Assembly: GCA_046483065.1 (NCBI GenBank)
Contig: JAWODW010000089.1
Coordinates: 1 to 64,000 of the forward strand
Direction of reading: 5' to 3'
DNA: 64,000 nt
Source: JAWVYT01 sp046483065
GTDB taxonomy: Bacteria > Gemmatimonadota > Gemmatimonadetes > Longimicrobiales > RSA9
Part shown: piece by piece, positions 17,926 through 27,141 of the stretch
Numbering within the stretch: position 1 is the stretch's first letter
Layout: each line of letters begins with the position of its first letter
The notes under the pieces: model-generated
The model's input: the letters and a program-made list of their open reading frames with translations, nothing else
Databases searched by the model: none
Told to the model about the DNA's origin: nothing
Translations under genes and position numbers: made by a program

Positions 17926-19650
17926 GTGGTGAAATCCGAGAAAGAGGCCGGAAGCCCATTGAGCGACGGGGAACGCCAGGTCTGGGCGTTGGTGCCCGCG
18001 CGTGGCGGCTCACGCGGAGTGCCGGGCAAGAACCTGCGGATGCTCGGTTCCACCCCGCTTATCGGGCACGTCCTCGGAACCCTGGGCAGCGACCTTCCCG
18101 CGGACCGCATCGTGGTGAGTACCGACTCGAACGAGATCGCCCGGTTCTGCCGGCCGCACGCTCGCATCCACGAGCGGGATCCACAGCTTGCCACGGCCGA
18201 TGCCACGCTGGACCAGGTGGCCGTGGCCGTGTGTGAATGGCTCATATCGAGCTGTGGCGCGTCTCCGGAGGATCTGCTGCTCACCGTTCAGCCTACCAGT
18301 CCGTTCCTCTCGATCGAGAGCATCCGCGGCTGTGTCCGCCATCTCGAGGAGGGCGCGCGAACGGTCCTCACCGTCCGGGACGACCGGCACCTCCGGTGGG
18401 GCCTGGACGAGCAGGGCGAGCCTCGCCCGTTGTACGCGGCCCGGGTGAATCGGCAGCAGCTCCCGCGGGAGTTCGCGGAGACCGGGGGCGTGATCGGGGC
18501 GAAAACCGGTACCATTCTCGGGGACCGCACGCGCATCGGCGAACCGGTCGCCGTGATCCCGCTCGAGGAACGGGAGGCCCTCGACATCGACAGCCCCGCG
18601 GATTGGGCACTGGCGGAGTACTACGTGAACCGGCGGACCATCGTGATCCGTGCCGATGGCGGGCGCGGGCTCGGACTCGGCCACGTGCACCGGGCCCTGG
18701 CCCTCGCCTACGAGTTGGCGGACCATAACGTGGCCCTCGTGACCCGGGAGGACGGCGAGTACGCCCTGGGACGGGACCTCCTGGCCCGGGAGCCGTACCC
18801 CGTGCGCACGGTCACGTCGGACGCGGAGTTCCTGGAGCTGTTGGACTCGATGATGCCTGACATCACGATCCTCGACGTACTGGACACCGAGGTGGAGCTG
18901 ACGGCCGCGGTGGCTCAACGCTCGCGGTTCCTCGTCACGATCGAGGACTTGGGACCGGGTAGCCGCATGGCGGATATCGTCATCAATGACCTCTATACGG
19001 ACCTGTACCCGCAGGACAATCACTGGTACGGTGTACAGCACGCGATTCTCGGCCGGCCGTTCGACCAGTTCACCACCTCTGCCGACCCCGAACTGGCCAC
19101 AGCAGGATCGAATGGGGGTGATCTTCGGGTGCTCGTCTCGTTTGGCGGATCCGACGAGCAGGACCTCACGGCACGAACGCTGGATGCGCTCGCCGCTATG
19201 GAGTTCGCCGGTCGTGTAACTGTGGTCCTGGGGCCGGGGTACGACCACGATCCGCCAGACCTGGACCAGCTGGGACTCGCGGGCGAAGTCCACCGCGACG
19301 TCCGCGACATGGCGGCCATCATGGCCGGTGCCGACCTTGCGATCACCAGCGCCGGACGGACGGTCACAGAGCTGATGGTGGTGGGTGTTCCGACCCTGGC
19401 GATGTGCCAGAACATGCGGGAGCTGAGGCACACCCACGCTTCCAGCCCGTTCGGCGTTATGAATCTCGGCCTCGGTGAGCACGTGGGGACCGAAACTCTC
19501 GCCGAGTACATCCGTCTGGTGCTGGTCGATGACGACCTTCGCCGCGACATGAAGCAGCGGGCCTCCCGGGCCATTTCGGACCGGTCCAACTCGGTGATAT
19601 GCCGCCGGATCCTCGAACGAGCGGAGAGGAAGTGGGAGGAAGAGGGATAG
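17926..19650 (+). CDS. CMP-nonulosonate cytidylyltransferase fused to PseG-like hydrolase
   Basis: The protein has 574 residues. Residues of about 18-225 are a NeuA/PseF/LegF-type cytidylyltransferase with the nucleotide loop ARGGSRGVPGKN (25-36), LTVQPTSPF and a DIDSPADW end; it activates a nonulosonic acid with CTP. Residues 239-574 resemble PseG, the UDP-sugar hydrolase of pseudaminate synthesis, with RADGGRGLGLGHVHR and a SAGRTVTELM acceptor-site-like segment. Fusion of a final step (CMP activation) with an earlier step (UDP release) implies one pathway, probably pseudaminic or legionaminic acid. Start is a GTG, followed by a second GTG codon. The stop overlaps the next GTG (TAGTG). Confidence 0.87.
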   Translation: MVKSEKEAGSPLSDGERQVWALVPARGGSRGVPGKNLRMLGSTPLIGHVLGTLGSDLPADRIVVSTDSNEIARFCRPHARIHERDPQLATADATLDQVAVAVCEWLISSCGASPEDLLLTVQPTSPFLSIESIRGCVRHLEEGARTVLTVRDDRHLRWGLDEQGEPRPLYAARVNRQQLPREFAETGGVIGAKTGTILGDRTRIGEPVAVIPLEEREALDIDSPADWALAEYYVNRRTIVIRADGGRGLGLGHVHRALALAYELADHNVALVTREDGEYALGRDLLAREPYPVRTVTSDAEFLELLDSMMPDITILDVLDTEVELTAAVAQRSRFLVTIEDLGPGSRMADIVINDLYTDLYPQDNHWYGVQHAILGRPFDQFTTSADPELATAGSNGGDLRVLVSFGGSDEQDLTARTLDALAAMEFAGRVTVVLGPGYDHDPPDLDQLGLAGEVHRDVRDMAAIMAGADLAITSAGRTVTELMVVGVPTLAMCQNMRELRHTHASSPFGVMNLGLGEHVGTETLAEYIRLVLVDDDLRRDMKQRASRAISDRSNSVICRRILERAERKWEEEG

Positions 19651-20693
19651 TGGCACACCTTGACGTCGGCGGGCGCCGGGTCGGACCAGGGGAGCCCCCC
19701 TTCATCATCGCCGAGGCGGGGGTCCATCACCGCAACGACCTGGCCCTGGCGCTGCGCTACATAGACGAGGCCAGCCGGGCCGGCGCCGACGCGATCAAGT
19801 TCCAGACGTACAGCGCCGACCGCCTCGTAACGCGCTGGGCTCCCGCCTACTGGGACAGCCACGGGCGAACCCAGTACGAGGTCTTCGCCGAACGGTCGCT
19901 CCTGTCCCGGCGGGACTACGAACGTATGGTCGCCCACGCGGCACAGCGGGGCATCGCTTTTCTGTCCACGCCCTTTGACGCTGACGCGGCGACACTCTTG
20001 GCCGAGCTGGGCATGCCTGCGTTCAAGATCGCGTCCGCCGATATCACCCACTTGCCCCTGCTCGAGGAGATCGGCGGCTATGGCCTGCCTGTGCTCCTGT
20101 CTACGGGCGCCTCGACAATGGCGGAGGTGAAGACGGCCGTCGACACGCTCGACCGCGCCGGCGCGCCGGTCGCCCTTCTTCACTGCTCCCTGGCTTATCC
20201 CACCCCGGTGGACGAGGCCAACCTGCTGCGGATCCGGATGCTCGCCGAACACTTCCCGGACCGTGTGCTCGGGTATTCGGACCACGTCCGTCCCAGCGAG
20301 TCTACGCTCTCCGGCCCGATCGCCGTCGCGCTCGGTGCCGCAATCGTCGAGAAGCACTTCACTCTCGAGCCGGGCGCCGTCGGAGACGACCACTACCACT
20401 CGGTCGACCCGCCAGGGCTCGACAAGCTCGTGCGGGACTGCGCGGCAGCCGCCGCCATGACCCCCCCCGCGGACGAGATCCGGGAGGGCGAGGAACCGGC
20501 CCGTGAGAACGCCCGACGCAGCATCGTCGCGGTGAGGCGAATTGACGCCGGCCAGGTCGTCAGCTCTGAAGATGTCGCGTTCAAACGCCCGGGTACGGGC
20601 TTGAGCCCGGCGGACGTCGAGCGGGTGGTCGGAAGGCGGGTGAAGCGGGCGCTGGACGCGGACGACTTGATCCAGTTGGCTGATCTGGAATGA
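19650..20693 (+). CDS. N-acetylneuraminate synthase family (NeuB/PseI/LegI)
   Basis: The 347-residue protein condenses phosphoenolpyruvate with a C6 amino sugar to make a nonulosonic acid. The TIM-barrel signature FIIAEAGVHH, AIKFQTY, FKIASADITHLPLL and EKHFTLEPG is present. A SAF/antifreeze-like domain closes the protein (about residues 288-347, from RRSIVAVRRIDAGQ). GTG at 19650 was chosen because it overlaps the previous stop and is preceded by a GGAGGAAGAGG ribosome site. An ATG further upstream would overlap the fusion gene by 50 bases. Whether the product is Neu5Ac, pseudaminate or legionaminate depends on genes not in this window. Confidence 0.9.
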   Translation: MAHLDVGGRRVGPGEPPFIIAEAGVHHRNDLALALRYIDEASRAGADAIKFQTYSADRLVTRWAPAYWDSHGRTQYEVFAERSLLSRRDYERMVAHAAQRGIAFLSTPFDADAATLLAELGMPAFKIASADITHLPLLEEIGGYGLPVLLSTGASTMAEVKTAVDTLDRAGAPVALLHCSLAYPTPVDEANLLRIRMLAEHFPDRVLGYSDHVRPSESTLSGPIAVALGAAIVEKHFTLEPGAVGDDHYHSVDPPGLDKLVRDCAAAAAMTPPADEIREGEEPARENARRSIVAVRRIDAGQVVSSEDVAFKRPGTGLSPADVERVVGRRVKRALDADDLIQLADLE

Positions 20694-21883
20694 CCGCCTC
20701 CGAAGCACGTCAACCCAGCGTCTCGAACGCTGGAGATGCATCAGGTCCGCATTACCTCCTGCTAACCGGCGCCAAGCTCAACGCAGGTGACTTCCTTATT
20801 CGCCACCGGTGCAAGCAACTGCTCAGGATGCTCCGGCCGGACGCCCGCCTGAGTTTCCACGATCGCTGGCGCCCCCTTGACCCTGAACAGGCCAACGCCG
20901 TCGACGCTATTATCCTCGCCGGCGGGCCGGCGCTTCAACCACGGCTCTATCCGGGTGTTTATCCCCTGACCGACACCTTGGATCGCATCCGACCGCCCAT
21001 CATCGCGTGGGGCCTTGGATGGAAAGGGATCCCGGGGGACGAGTGGACGGAGCGGACCTACGGCTTCACCAGCCCATCTCGCTTCCTACTCGAGCGTGTG
21101 CAGCGGGACGGCTGGCCAATCGCCTGTCGGGATCGCGCCACCGCACGGGTGCTCCACCGAGCGGGGTTCGGGTCAACAGTCGTTACCGGCGACCCCGCTT
21201 GGTACCACTTCGACCGGCTCGGACAACCGTTTCGGCCCCTCCGAACCCTGCGCTCCGTCGTCCTTTCCGTACCAGCCTCTCCAGACTACTTCCCCCAGGC
21301 GCACCACCTGGCTCGACGGCTCCGCGAGAGCCACGACCGGGTCCAGCTCCTTTGTGCCTTCAACCACGGCTGGACTCCCGGCCCCCACCTCCCCGAAGGG
21401 AGGGCCCGGGCCCTCGCGGCACTCCGGGACGAACTGGAGCGGGACGGATTCGCCGTGGCGGACTTATCAGGCACCGCCGAGGGGCTCCTGGAACTGCCGG
21501 ACCGCTCCGACCTCCACGTCGGCTATCGGCTCCACGCGCACCTCCTATTCCTGAGCCACCGCCGGCCGAGCCTTCTGGTCGAGGAGGATGGTCGGGGCCG
21601 CGCGGCCGGAGAGGCCTTGGGCCTCCCGGGAGTCCCGGCCTGGCGCCGGACCGTGGTCACCCGCGCCGCGCTCGAAGTTGTCTTGCGGGCAGCTCGTAGA
21701 GGTGGACGGCTCGAGCGGGCCGTGCAGGGCCGGACCCGTCCGGCCGACCGTACCGTCGAGCACGTCCTGGCAGAACTGGCCCGGCATTACGCCACCGGCT
21801 ACCGGGACTATCAGACGGTAGGAGCCCGTATTGACGAGGCCTACGTCCGGGCCATGAAACCCTTCGTCGAATCTCTGCCGTGA
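20690..21883 (+). CDS. Polysaccharide pyruvyltransferase family protein
   Basis: The 397-residue protein matches the PF04230 family. It has an N-terminal LLLTGAKLNAGDFLI segment, IILAGGPALQP, and the conserved C-terminal HVGYRLHAHLL motif. Members add a pyruvate ketal to exopolysaccharide sugars or, in some subgroups, act as glycosyltransferase-like enzymes on surface glycans. It overlaps the synthase stop by four bases (ATGA) and is followed by the flippase with a GTGA overlap. Pyruvylation would add negative charge to a glycan that already carries an acidic nonulosonate. Confidence 0.82.
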   Translation: MTASEARQPSVSNAGDASGPHYLLLTGAKLNAGDFLIRHRCKQLLRMLRPDARLSFHDRWRPLDPEQANAVDAIILAGGPALQPRLYPGVYPLTDTLDRIRPPIIAWGLGWKGIPGDEWTERTYGFTSPSRFLLERVQRDGWPIACRDRATARVLHRAGFGSTVVTGDPAWYHFDRLGQPFRPLRTLRSVVLSVPASPDYFPQAHHLARRLRESHDRVQLLCAFNHGWTPGPHLPEGRARALAALRDELERDGFAVADLSGTAEGLLELPDRSDLHVGYRLHAHLLFLSHRRPSLLVEEDGRGRAAGEALGLPGVPAWRRTVVTRAALEVVLRAARRGGRLERAVQGRTRPADRTVEHVLAELARHYATGYRDYQTVGARIDEAYVRAMKPFVESLP

Positions 21884-23373
21884 CCACCCAATCCGCGGGT
21901 GATCCGCGCGCATCGGAGCGGGGGACCGGGCAGGCCGGCTCGATCCTCAAGCGGTTCACTCGCGCCTCCCTCACCTATGGGCTCGGCGGGTTCCTCAAGC
22001 GAGGTCTGGGCTTCCTCCTGATCCCGATCTACACGAATTACCTGACGCCGGCGGAGTACGGGATCGTCGGCGTAGTCCTGGCCATCTTCTCGGCCTTTAC
22101 TGTCATCTTCGGGCTCGGGCTCCGCGGAGCCATAACCCGGCAGTATTTCGAGCACGCCGACGAACCGCGTCGACTTAGTCGGTACATCGGAAGCGTGTAC
22201 ACGTTCTTTTTGGTCTACGGCGCCCTCGGGGCTGGGCTCCTTTCCATCGTCGGACGAGAGGTCGTGGAAGAGTTCCTGGCCAGCATGCCTTTCGTCCCGT
22301 TCGTTCCCCTGAGCCTCTGGGCCGCGTTCTTCGCCGCAGCCGGCGGGCTGGTCCTCAGCTTGTACCGGGCACGGGAGCAAGCCGGGCGCTACGTCACCTT
22401 CGAGATCCTCTCGGGCCTCTTCCTCGTGGCAGGAGTCGTCGTGTTCGTGGTCTTGCGGGACGGTGGCGCGGTGGGACAGGCGCTCGGGCTGGTCGGCGGG
22501 TCTTTCGCCACCTTTGCCCTGGCAAGCAGCCTGATCCTGCGCGAATCCCGGCCCCGGCTTGACGCCGGTATGATCCGGTCGGCAGTCGCCTTCGGCGCAC
22601 CCCTCACGGTCCACCTATTGGCGGGGTGGGTGCTGCTGGCGGCGGACCGGCTCATCCTGGCCCGCCTGGTTCCCCTCGCGGACCTCGGCGTCTACACTCT
22701 CGGCTACCAGTTGGGCATGATCGTTGGGGCTGTCGCGTCCGCCCTGAACGCCGCATGGACCCCAATCTTTTACGATACGGTCCGCAACCGCGAGGGGGCG
22801 TCCCGATCGCTGGGCCAGCTCGCCTCCATCAACCTGAGCCTGAGCATCGGCGCCGCCCTGATCGTAATACTGTTCGCCCGGGAGTTGGTTGCAATCCTCG
22901 GTGGCGACGTGGAGTACCGCCGTGCCGCCGGCGTCATCCCGATTATCGCCTTGGGATACACCCTCCAAGGCGTATACTTCGTCCTTGTGACACCCATCTT
23001 TTACGCTCAGCGGACAGTTCTACTTCCACCTCTCACGGCGACCGCGGCCGGGCTGAATATTGTGTTGAACCTGCTGTTCATCCCGATCCTGGGGATCGCG
23101 GGAGCGGCGTGGGCCACACTCGTGGCGTTCGGCGTTCTAGCGGTGGGGACAGGAGTCGTTGCCCACAAGCAATTCATGGTGTACTACGAGGTGCGGAAGC
23201 TGGCGGGACTGGTGATCGTGCTTCTGCTGGGCGCACTCATCGCTCCCGCTCTCGCGAGCCTTCCCACAGCCGCGGAGATCGGTGTGAAATTGCTAATTGT
23301 TGCCGTGTTCGCCGCCACCATCGCTTTGACCGGGATCGCCTCCCGCAGGCGCCTGGGTCAGTTGCTTCGGTAG
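21880..23373 (+). CDS. Wzx-type flippase (MOP exporter superfamily)
   Basis: The 497-residue protein has about 12-14 hydrophobic helices. Its early sequence FLKRGLGFLLIPIYTNYL(T) and a PAEYGIVG loop are typical of polysaccharide flippases that move undecaprenyl-linked repeat units across the inner membrane. The GTG start overlaps the previous stop (GTGA). No Wzy polymerase or Wza/Wzc export genes were recognised in the window, so polymerisation and export genes must be elsewhere, or the glycan is not polymerised. Confidence 0.88.
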   Translation: MTTQSAGDPRASERGTGQAGSILKRFTRASLTYGLGGFLKRGLGFLLIPIYTNYLTPAEYGIVGVVLAIFSAFTVIFGLGLRGAITRQYFEHADEPRRLSRYIGSVYTFFLVYGALGAGLLSIVGREVVEEFLASMPFVPFVPLSLWAAFFAAAGGLVLSLYRAREQAGRYVTFEILSGLFLVAGVVVFVVLRDGGAVGQALGLVGGSFATFALASSLILRESRPRLDAGMIRSAVAFGAPLTVHLLAGWVLLAADRLILARLVPLADLGVYTLGYQLGMIVGAVASALNAAWTPIFYDTVRNREGASRSLGQLASINLSLSIGAALIVILFARELVAILGGDVEYRRAAGVIPIIALGYTLQGVYFVLVTPIFYAQRTVLLPPLTATAAGLNIVLNLLFIPILGIAGAAWATLVAFGVLAVGTGVVAHKQFMVYYEVRKLAGLVIVLLLGALIAPALASLPTAAEIGVKLLIVAVFAATIALTGIASRRRLGQLLR

Positions 23374-23378
23374 CGAAC

Positions 23379-24839
23379 ATGCGACTTCCGCCCCCGACCC
23401 CGGCCCGCACCGACCTGGCCCAGATCACCGAAGCCGTCCTCGATGTGGAGGCTGAACTGAGGTTACTTGAACAACGCGTCGCCAACGTGGCCTTCTGGGA
23501 GCGCATCCGATTCAAAGTTCATCGGCAGTTGCTGGTCCGTAGAGGCGTCATGATGCCAGCCACGGCCCAGCCTCCAGCCCTGCGGCGGTGGTTGGCTCTG
23601 GTTCGGAAGCTGAAGCCCGCACTGTTCCGATCCGCTCTGAGGGGCGTGCCCAACTGCACCGCCTTCTTCCTCGGTCGGGGACGCCGGGTGATGATCCCGG
23701 GTCAGGGGTGGCGAAGCCCCTATTTCGGGCCGCTCCTGCCGGGGTGCCCGACGGATTCGGTGGTAGCCGAATTCTTCGGAACTCAGCCCTTCTCCCCCGC
23801 GGCCGATGGGGTCCCCAGCCTTTCTATGGACGCCGTCAATTTGCGCGCGTTCCTGCGGCGGGCACGGGGATCCTCGGTCCGACTCCCCGCCAACGTGCGG
23901 TCACTGTTGACGGAGGTGGCCCAGAGACTGACTGATCGTACAGGAACAGTCGTCGACGTGCCCCGGCTAGTGGAGGCCGATCTGAACCGCCGCTCCCGAA
24001 CCATCGATTTGTACGACCGGGTGATCACGGATTCTGGGGCGCGCGTGCTGGTCCTAGTGGCCGCCTATTTGGACCACACAGCTGTGGAAGTGGCCCGGCG
24101 CCGCGCGATTCCAGTGGTCGAACTGCAGCACGGGGTGGTCAGCTCCCATCACCTGGGGTACCACTACCCGGAAACGGGAGGCCGCCCCTCGACATTCCCG
24201 AATTGGTTCCTGAGCTGGGGTGACTACTGGGCCACAGCCGCAGACTGGCCCTTGCCCGACGACCGGATCGTCCCGACAGGCTTCGCCCGGTTCGACCGGG
24301 ACTGCGAGGCAGCGTCTGAGATTCGGAGAGTACCGGGGAAGATACTCTTCATCTCGCAGACCATGCTGGGCGAGCGTCTTTCCCGGTTTGCCGCTGAGCT
24401 CGCCCGGCTGGGTTTTCGGGACCGGATCACCTTTCGGCTGCACCCCCGTGAGGAAGCTGGCTGGCGGCGGCGCTATCCGTGGCTACTGGAGGCTGGAGTT
24501 CAGGTTTCTGGCGCCCGGGAGCCCCTGTACCCGGCACTACGGAAGGCGGATGTTCTGGTCGGTACATTTTCCACGGCTCTCTTCGAAGGCCTCGGTCTCG
24601 GCGCCCGGGTCTTCCTGGTACAGGCGCCGGGAATCGAATACATGGACGCTCTGATCCGCGACGGCCGGGCCACCCTTGTCCGTATTCCCGGAGAATTGGC
24701 GGCCCGACTCGAAGGCGAGCCGCCGCCGCCATCACAGGAGGTCTGGGGCGCGGATTTTTTCGTCCCGAATGCCCGGGATCAAACCTGCTCGGCCATCGAC
24801 GCCATCGCCCGGGGCGCAGCCCCCGGGACCATGCCGTGA
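23379..24839 (+). CDS. GT-B-like surface glycan transferase, unknown donor
   Basis: The 486-residue protein begins at an ATG five bases after the flippase stop. An N-terminal helical segment (residues ~10-45) precedes a Rossmann-like core. HG-type motif VVELQHGVVSSHHLGYHYP and a C-terminal VGTFSTALFEGLGLG loop resemble capsule-type GT-B transferases, in which the late Ser/Thr-Glu loop binds the nucleotide. Located directly after a CMP-nonulosonate cluster, it could be the nonulosonate transferase, but that is inference from position. The exact family was not identified. It closes the first glycan chain and is followed by a broken IS481 gene. Confidence 0.7.
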   Translation: MRLPPPTPARTDLAQITEAVLDVEAELRLLEQRVANVAFWERIRFKVHRQLLVRRGVMMPATAQPPALRRWLALVRKLKPALFRSALRGVPNCTAFFLGRGRRVMIPGQGWRSPYFGPLLPGCPTDSVVAEFFGTQPFSPAADGVPSLSMDAVNLRAFLRRARGSSVRLPANVRSLLTEVAQRLTDRTGTVVDVPRLVEADLNRRSRTIDLYDRVITDSGARVLVLVAAYLDHTAVEVARRRAIPVVELQHGVVSSHHLGYHYPETGGRPSTFPNWFLSWGDYWATAADWPLPDDRIVPTGFARFDRDCEAASEIRRVPGKILFISQTMLGERLSRFAAELARLGFRDRITFRLHPREEAGWRRRYPWLLEAGVQVSGAREPLYPALRKADVLVGTFSTALFEGLGLGARVFLVQAPGIEYMDALIRDGRATLVRIPGELAARLEGEPPPPSQEVWGADFFVPNARDQTCSAIDAIARGAAPGTMP

Positions 24840-25381
24840 GGCGATGTCGGCGGTGGAAGCGGTGCTGACGTGGCTGGGCTTGAACCGACTAAATCGATTG
24901 GAACCGAGGCGCCCGACCATGCTTTACGAGATGAAGCGGCAGGGCCCGCTACTGTATCTGGACACGAGGAAGCTGGTCTGGTTTGACGACGTCGGGCACC
25001 GGATTCATGGGGACCGGCGAAGGCAATCGAAAGGAGCGAACTGAGAGATCCTGCACATCTGCACCGATGACGGCACCCCCACATGGTTTATCAGGGAATG
25101 CTCCCGGATGACACCTGCCCAGGCCTGTCCCAACTCCCGAGCCCGAGCGGTGGCCCAGAAGCCGTGCACTCAACATTCGCCCCCCACTGAGGCGGCCACG
25201 GCTGTTCACTTCTCCAGAGGCTGGAGGAGATCCGAAATACGCCTGTTTGACAGAGACACCTACGGACCAAATCATACCAGTCCAGTTCGGGACGAACAGT
25301 CCAGCCCCGCGGGCGTTGTCGAGGCTAAGAGCTCGCCACGACGGGAGAGCGCGCCCCCGAACCTTGGGTTATCATTGCCCC
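24840..25381. other. Spacer between the two glycan gene chains
   Basis: Apart from the IS481 relic, no intact gene is seen. The last 240 bases are less G+C rich than the flanks and probably hold the promoter of the sulfotransferase chain, though no clear hexamers were identified. Confidence 0.5.
24844..25140 (+). pseudogene. IS481-family transposase remnant with in-frame stop
   Basis: One frame reads LGLNRLNRLEPRRP, YLDTRKLVWFDDVGHR and GDRRRQSKGAN, then TGA at 25042-25044, then EILHICTDD in the same frame. These match consecutive parts of the IS481 transposase (GLNRL.ALEP, H.D.KKL.RF....GHR..GDR, and GWEYVHVAIDD with a catalytic Asp). The stop sits where the family has Trp, so a TGG-to-TGA change is the simplest explanation. 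The N-terminal helix-turn-helix and the last catalytic Glu are missing, and no terminal inverted repeats were found. Confidence 0.75.
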
Positions 25382-26272
25382 ATGTCCCGTCCCCACGGCC
25401 CTTCCATCGCAGCAGTGCCGGACATCCGCCGGTTCGCACTCATCATAGGCGCCATGAAGTCGGGCACCACCAGCCTCTTCGAGTACCTGGCGGCCCACCC
25501 GGCGGTGGCGCCGTGTACGGTGAAGGAGCCCAACTTCTTCTCCGACGCCGACCGCTGGGCCCAGGGGCTGGACGCCTACCGCCGCCTCTGGAACTGGGAC
25601 CCGGCCACGCACCGGGTGGCACTGGAGGCGTCCACCAACTACACGAAGCGGCCGGAAATGGACGGTGTTGCCGACCGTATCCTCAAGGCGGACGGCGAGT
25701 TCCGGTTCGTGTACATCATGCGGGACCCGATCCGGAGGATGGCGTCTCACCTGTCCCATATCGCGATCAGTCGCGGGGGTGCGGGCACTGTGGGAGAGGC
25801 CGAATTCAAGCGGGCGCTGGCCGTGTCCCGGTACGCCATGCAGCTCGACGCATACCGGTCGCACTGGCCCCGGGAGGCCATCTTGCCGCTGGTCTATGAA
25901 GCACTCCGGGACGACCCCCTGGAGACCGCCCGCCAGGCGCTGACCTTCTTCGGGCTGGATGCCGCCGGCCTCGACCCGGACACGGTGGACCGGGCCCACA
26001 ACACCCGCACGGACCTGGCCGCGGACAAGGCTATCAACCGGGTGCTGGGCGGCCCGTCGGTCCTGGACGGGCTCCGGCGGTGGACACCCGAGCCCGTGCT
26101 ACGGGCAGCCCGAACCGCGGTGGGCTGGTGGAACCTGCACGAAGTGACCCTGACCGCGGACCAGCGGGTTCGGGCCGTGGAGGCGCTCCGCCCCGAGATG
26201 GCCCGACTGCGCGACGAGTGGGGCGTCGACACGTCGTCGTGGGACCCGGCGCTCATGCCGGAGGCGTCGTGA
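25382..26272 (+). CDS. PAPS-dependent sulfotransferase
   Basis: The 296-residue protein has the 5'-phosphosulfate loop GAMKSGTTSLFEYL (Lys26 to Thr30) and the 3'-phosphate segment YIMRDPIRRMASH, typical of P-loop sulfotransferases related to heparan N-deacetylase/sulfotransferase. It transfers sulfate from PAPS to a glycan hydroxyl or amine. It is the first gene of a second overlapping chain, and its stop overlaps the next GTG (GTGA). The ATG at 25382 was chosen because the homologous region begins about 15 residues later and the upstream sequence is relic DNA. Confidence 0.88.
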   Translation: MSRPHGPSIAAVPDIRRFALIIGAMKSGTTSLFEYLAAHPAVAPCTVKEPNFFSDADRWAQGLDAYRRLWNWDPATHRVALEASTNYTKRPEMDGVADRILKADGEFRFVYIMRDPIRRMASHLSHIAISRGGAGTVGEAEFKRALAVSRYAMQLDAYRSHWPREAILPLVYEALRDDPLETARQALTFFGLDAAGLDPDTVDRAHNTRTDLAADKAINRVLGGPSVLDGLRRWTPEPVLRAARTAVGWWNLHEVTLTADQRVRAVEALRPEMARLRDEWGVDTSSWDPALMPEAS

Positions 26273-27141
26273 GCGAGCGGCTGGTGAGCATCATTATCCC
26301 GACCCGCGACCGGGCGGAGATCCTGGAGGGAGCCATCCGGGTTGCGCTCTGCCAGACGTACCCGGCGGTCGAGGTGATCGTGGTCGACGACGGCTCCACC
26401 GACCACACACCCGATGTCCTGGCCCGGCTGGCAGCCGACGGCGTCCGATCACTCCGCCACCCGGCCTCAGTCGGCGCCGCCGCCGCCCGGAACGCCGGAG
26501 CGCAGCGGGCCGGGGGCGAGTACCTGCTCTTCGAGGACGACGACTGCCGTGGCGAGCCCCACCGCGTCGAGACTCTGGCGGTGGCCCTCGAGCAGACGCC
26601 GACGGCGGCCTATGCCTACTGCCGGTCCCGCCGGACCACGGCGGCCGGCGAGACCATCACGAAGGGTCACGAAGGGCCGTGGTCCATCGGTACGCCCGGA
26701 GCGCTGATCCGCGCAGACGCTTTTCGCGAGGTCGGCGGGTTCGACGCGTCGCTGCCCCGCCTCCAGGACTTCGACCTCTGGACCCGGCTGCTCGCGCGAT
26801 GGGAGGCCGTGGAGGTCCCGGAGGTCCTCTACGTGGCGGGATGGGACGACCAGGGGATCTCCGCGTCGCCGGCGAGGCTGCTGGAGGCGGAAGCATACCT
26901 GATGGGCAAATACGCCCGCGCCACGCTACCCGCCCGCCACGTGTCGGTCATGCACAGGCGCCTCGGCGGGATGCTGATGGTGGCCGGGGTCTGGCGACGG
27001 GGGCTCGCACACTTTCGCCGGGCGGTCCGTCGCTGCCCGGCGTGCCCCCGGTCCTGGGCGGCCCTCGCGGCCGGCCTCACCGGCCCGGCGGCCTACCGTG
27101 CGCTGGTGGGCGCCCCGGCCCCGACTCGGGAGGACCCGTGA
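26269..27141 (+). CDS. Family 2 glycosyltransferase
   Basis: The 290-residue protein begins with a GTG overlapping the sulfotransferase stop. The GT-A core LVSIIIPTRDRAEIL, VIVVDDGSTDHTP, AAARNAGA and LLFEDDDCRGE (metal-binding acids) is complete. The next gene is clearly a paralogue: both share RLQDFDLWTRL- or RLQDWDLLLRL-like segments. Soluble and probably cytoplasmic-side. Donor sugar is unknown. Confidence 0.87.
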   Translation: MSERLVSIIIPTRDRAEILEGAIRVALCQTYPAVEVIVVDDGSTDHTPDVLARLAADGVRSLRHPASVGAAAARNAGAQRAGGEYLLFEDDDCRGEPHRVETLAVALEQTPTAAYAYCRSRRTTAAGETITKGHEGPWSIGTPGALIRADAFREVGGFDASLPRLQDFDLWTRLLARWEAVEVPEVLYVAGWDDQGISASPARLLEAEAYLMGKYARATLPARHVSVMHRRLGGMLMVAGVWRRGLAHFRRAVRRCPACPRSWAALAAGLTGPAAYRALVGAPAPTREDP

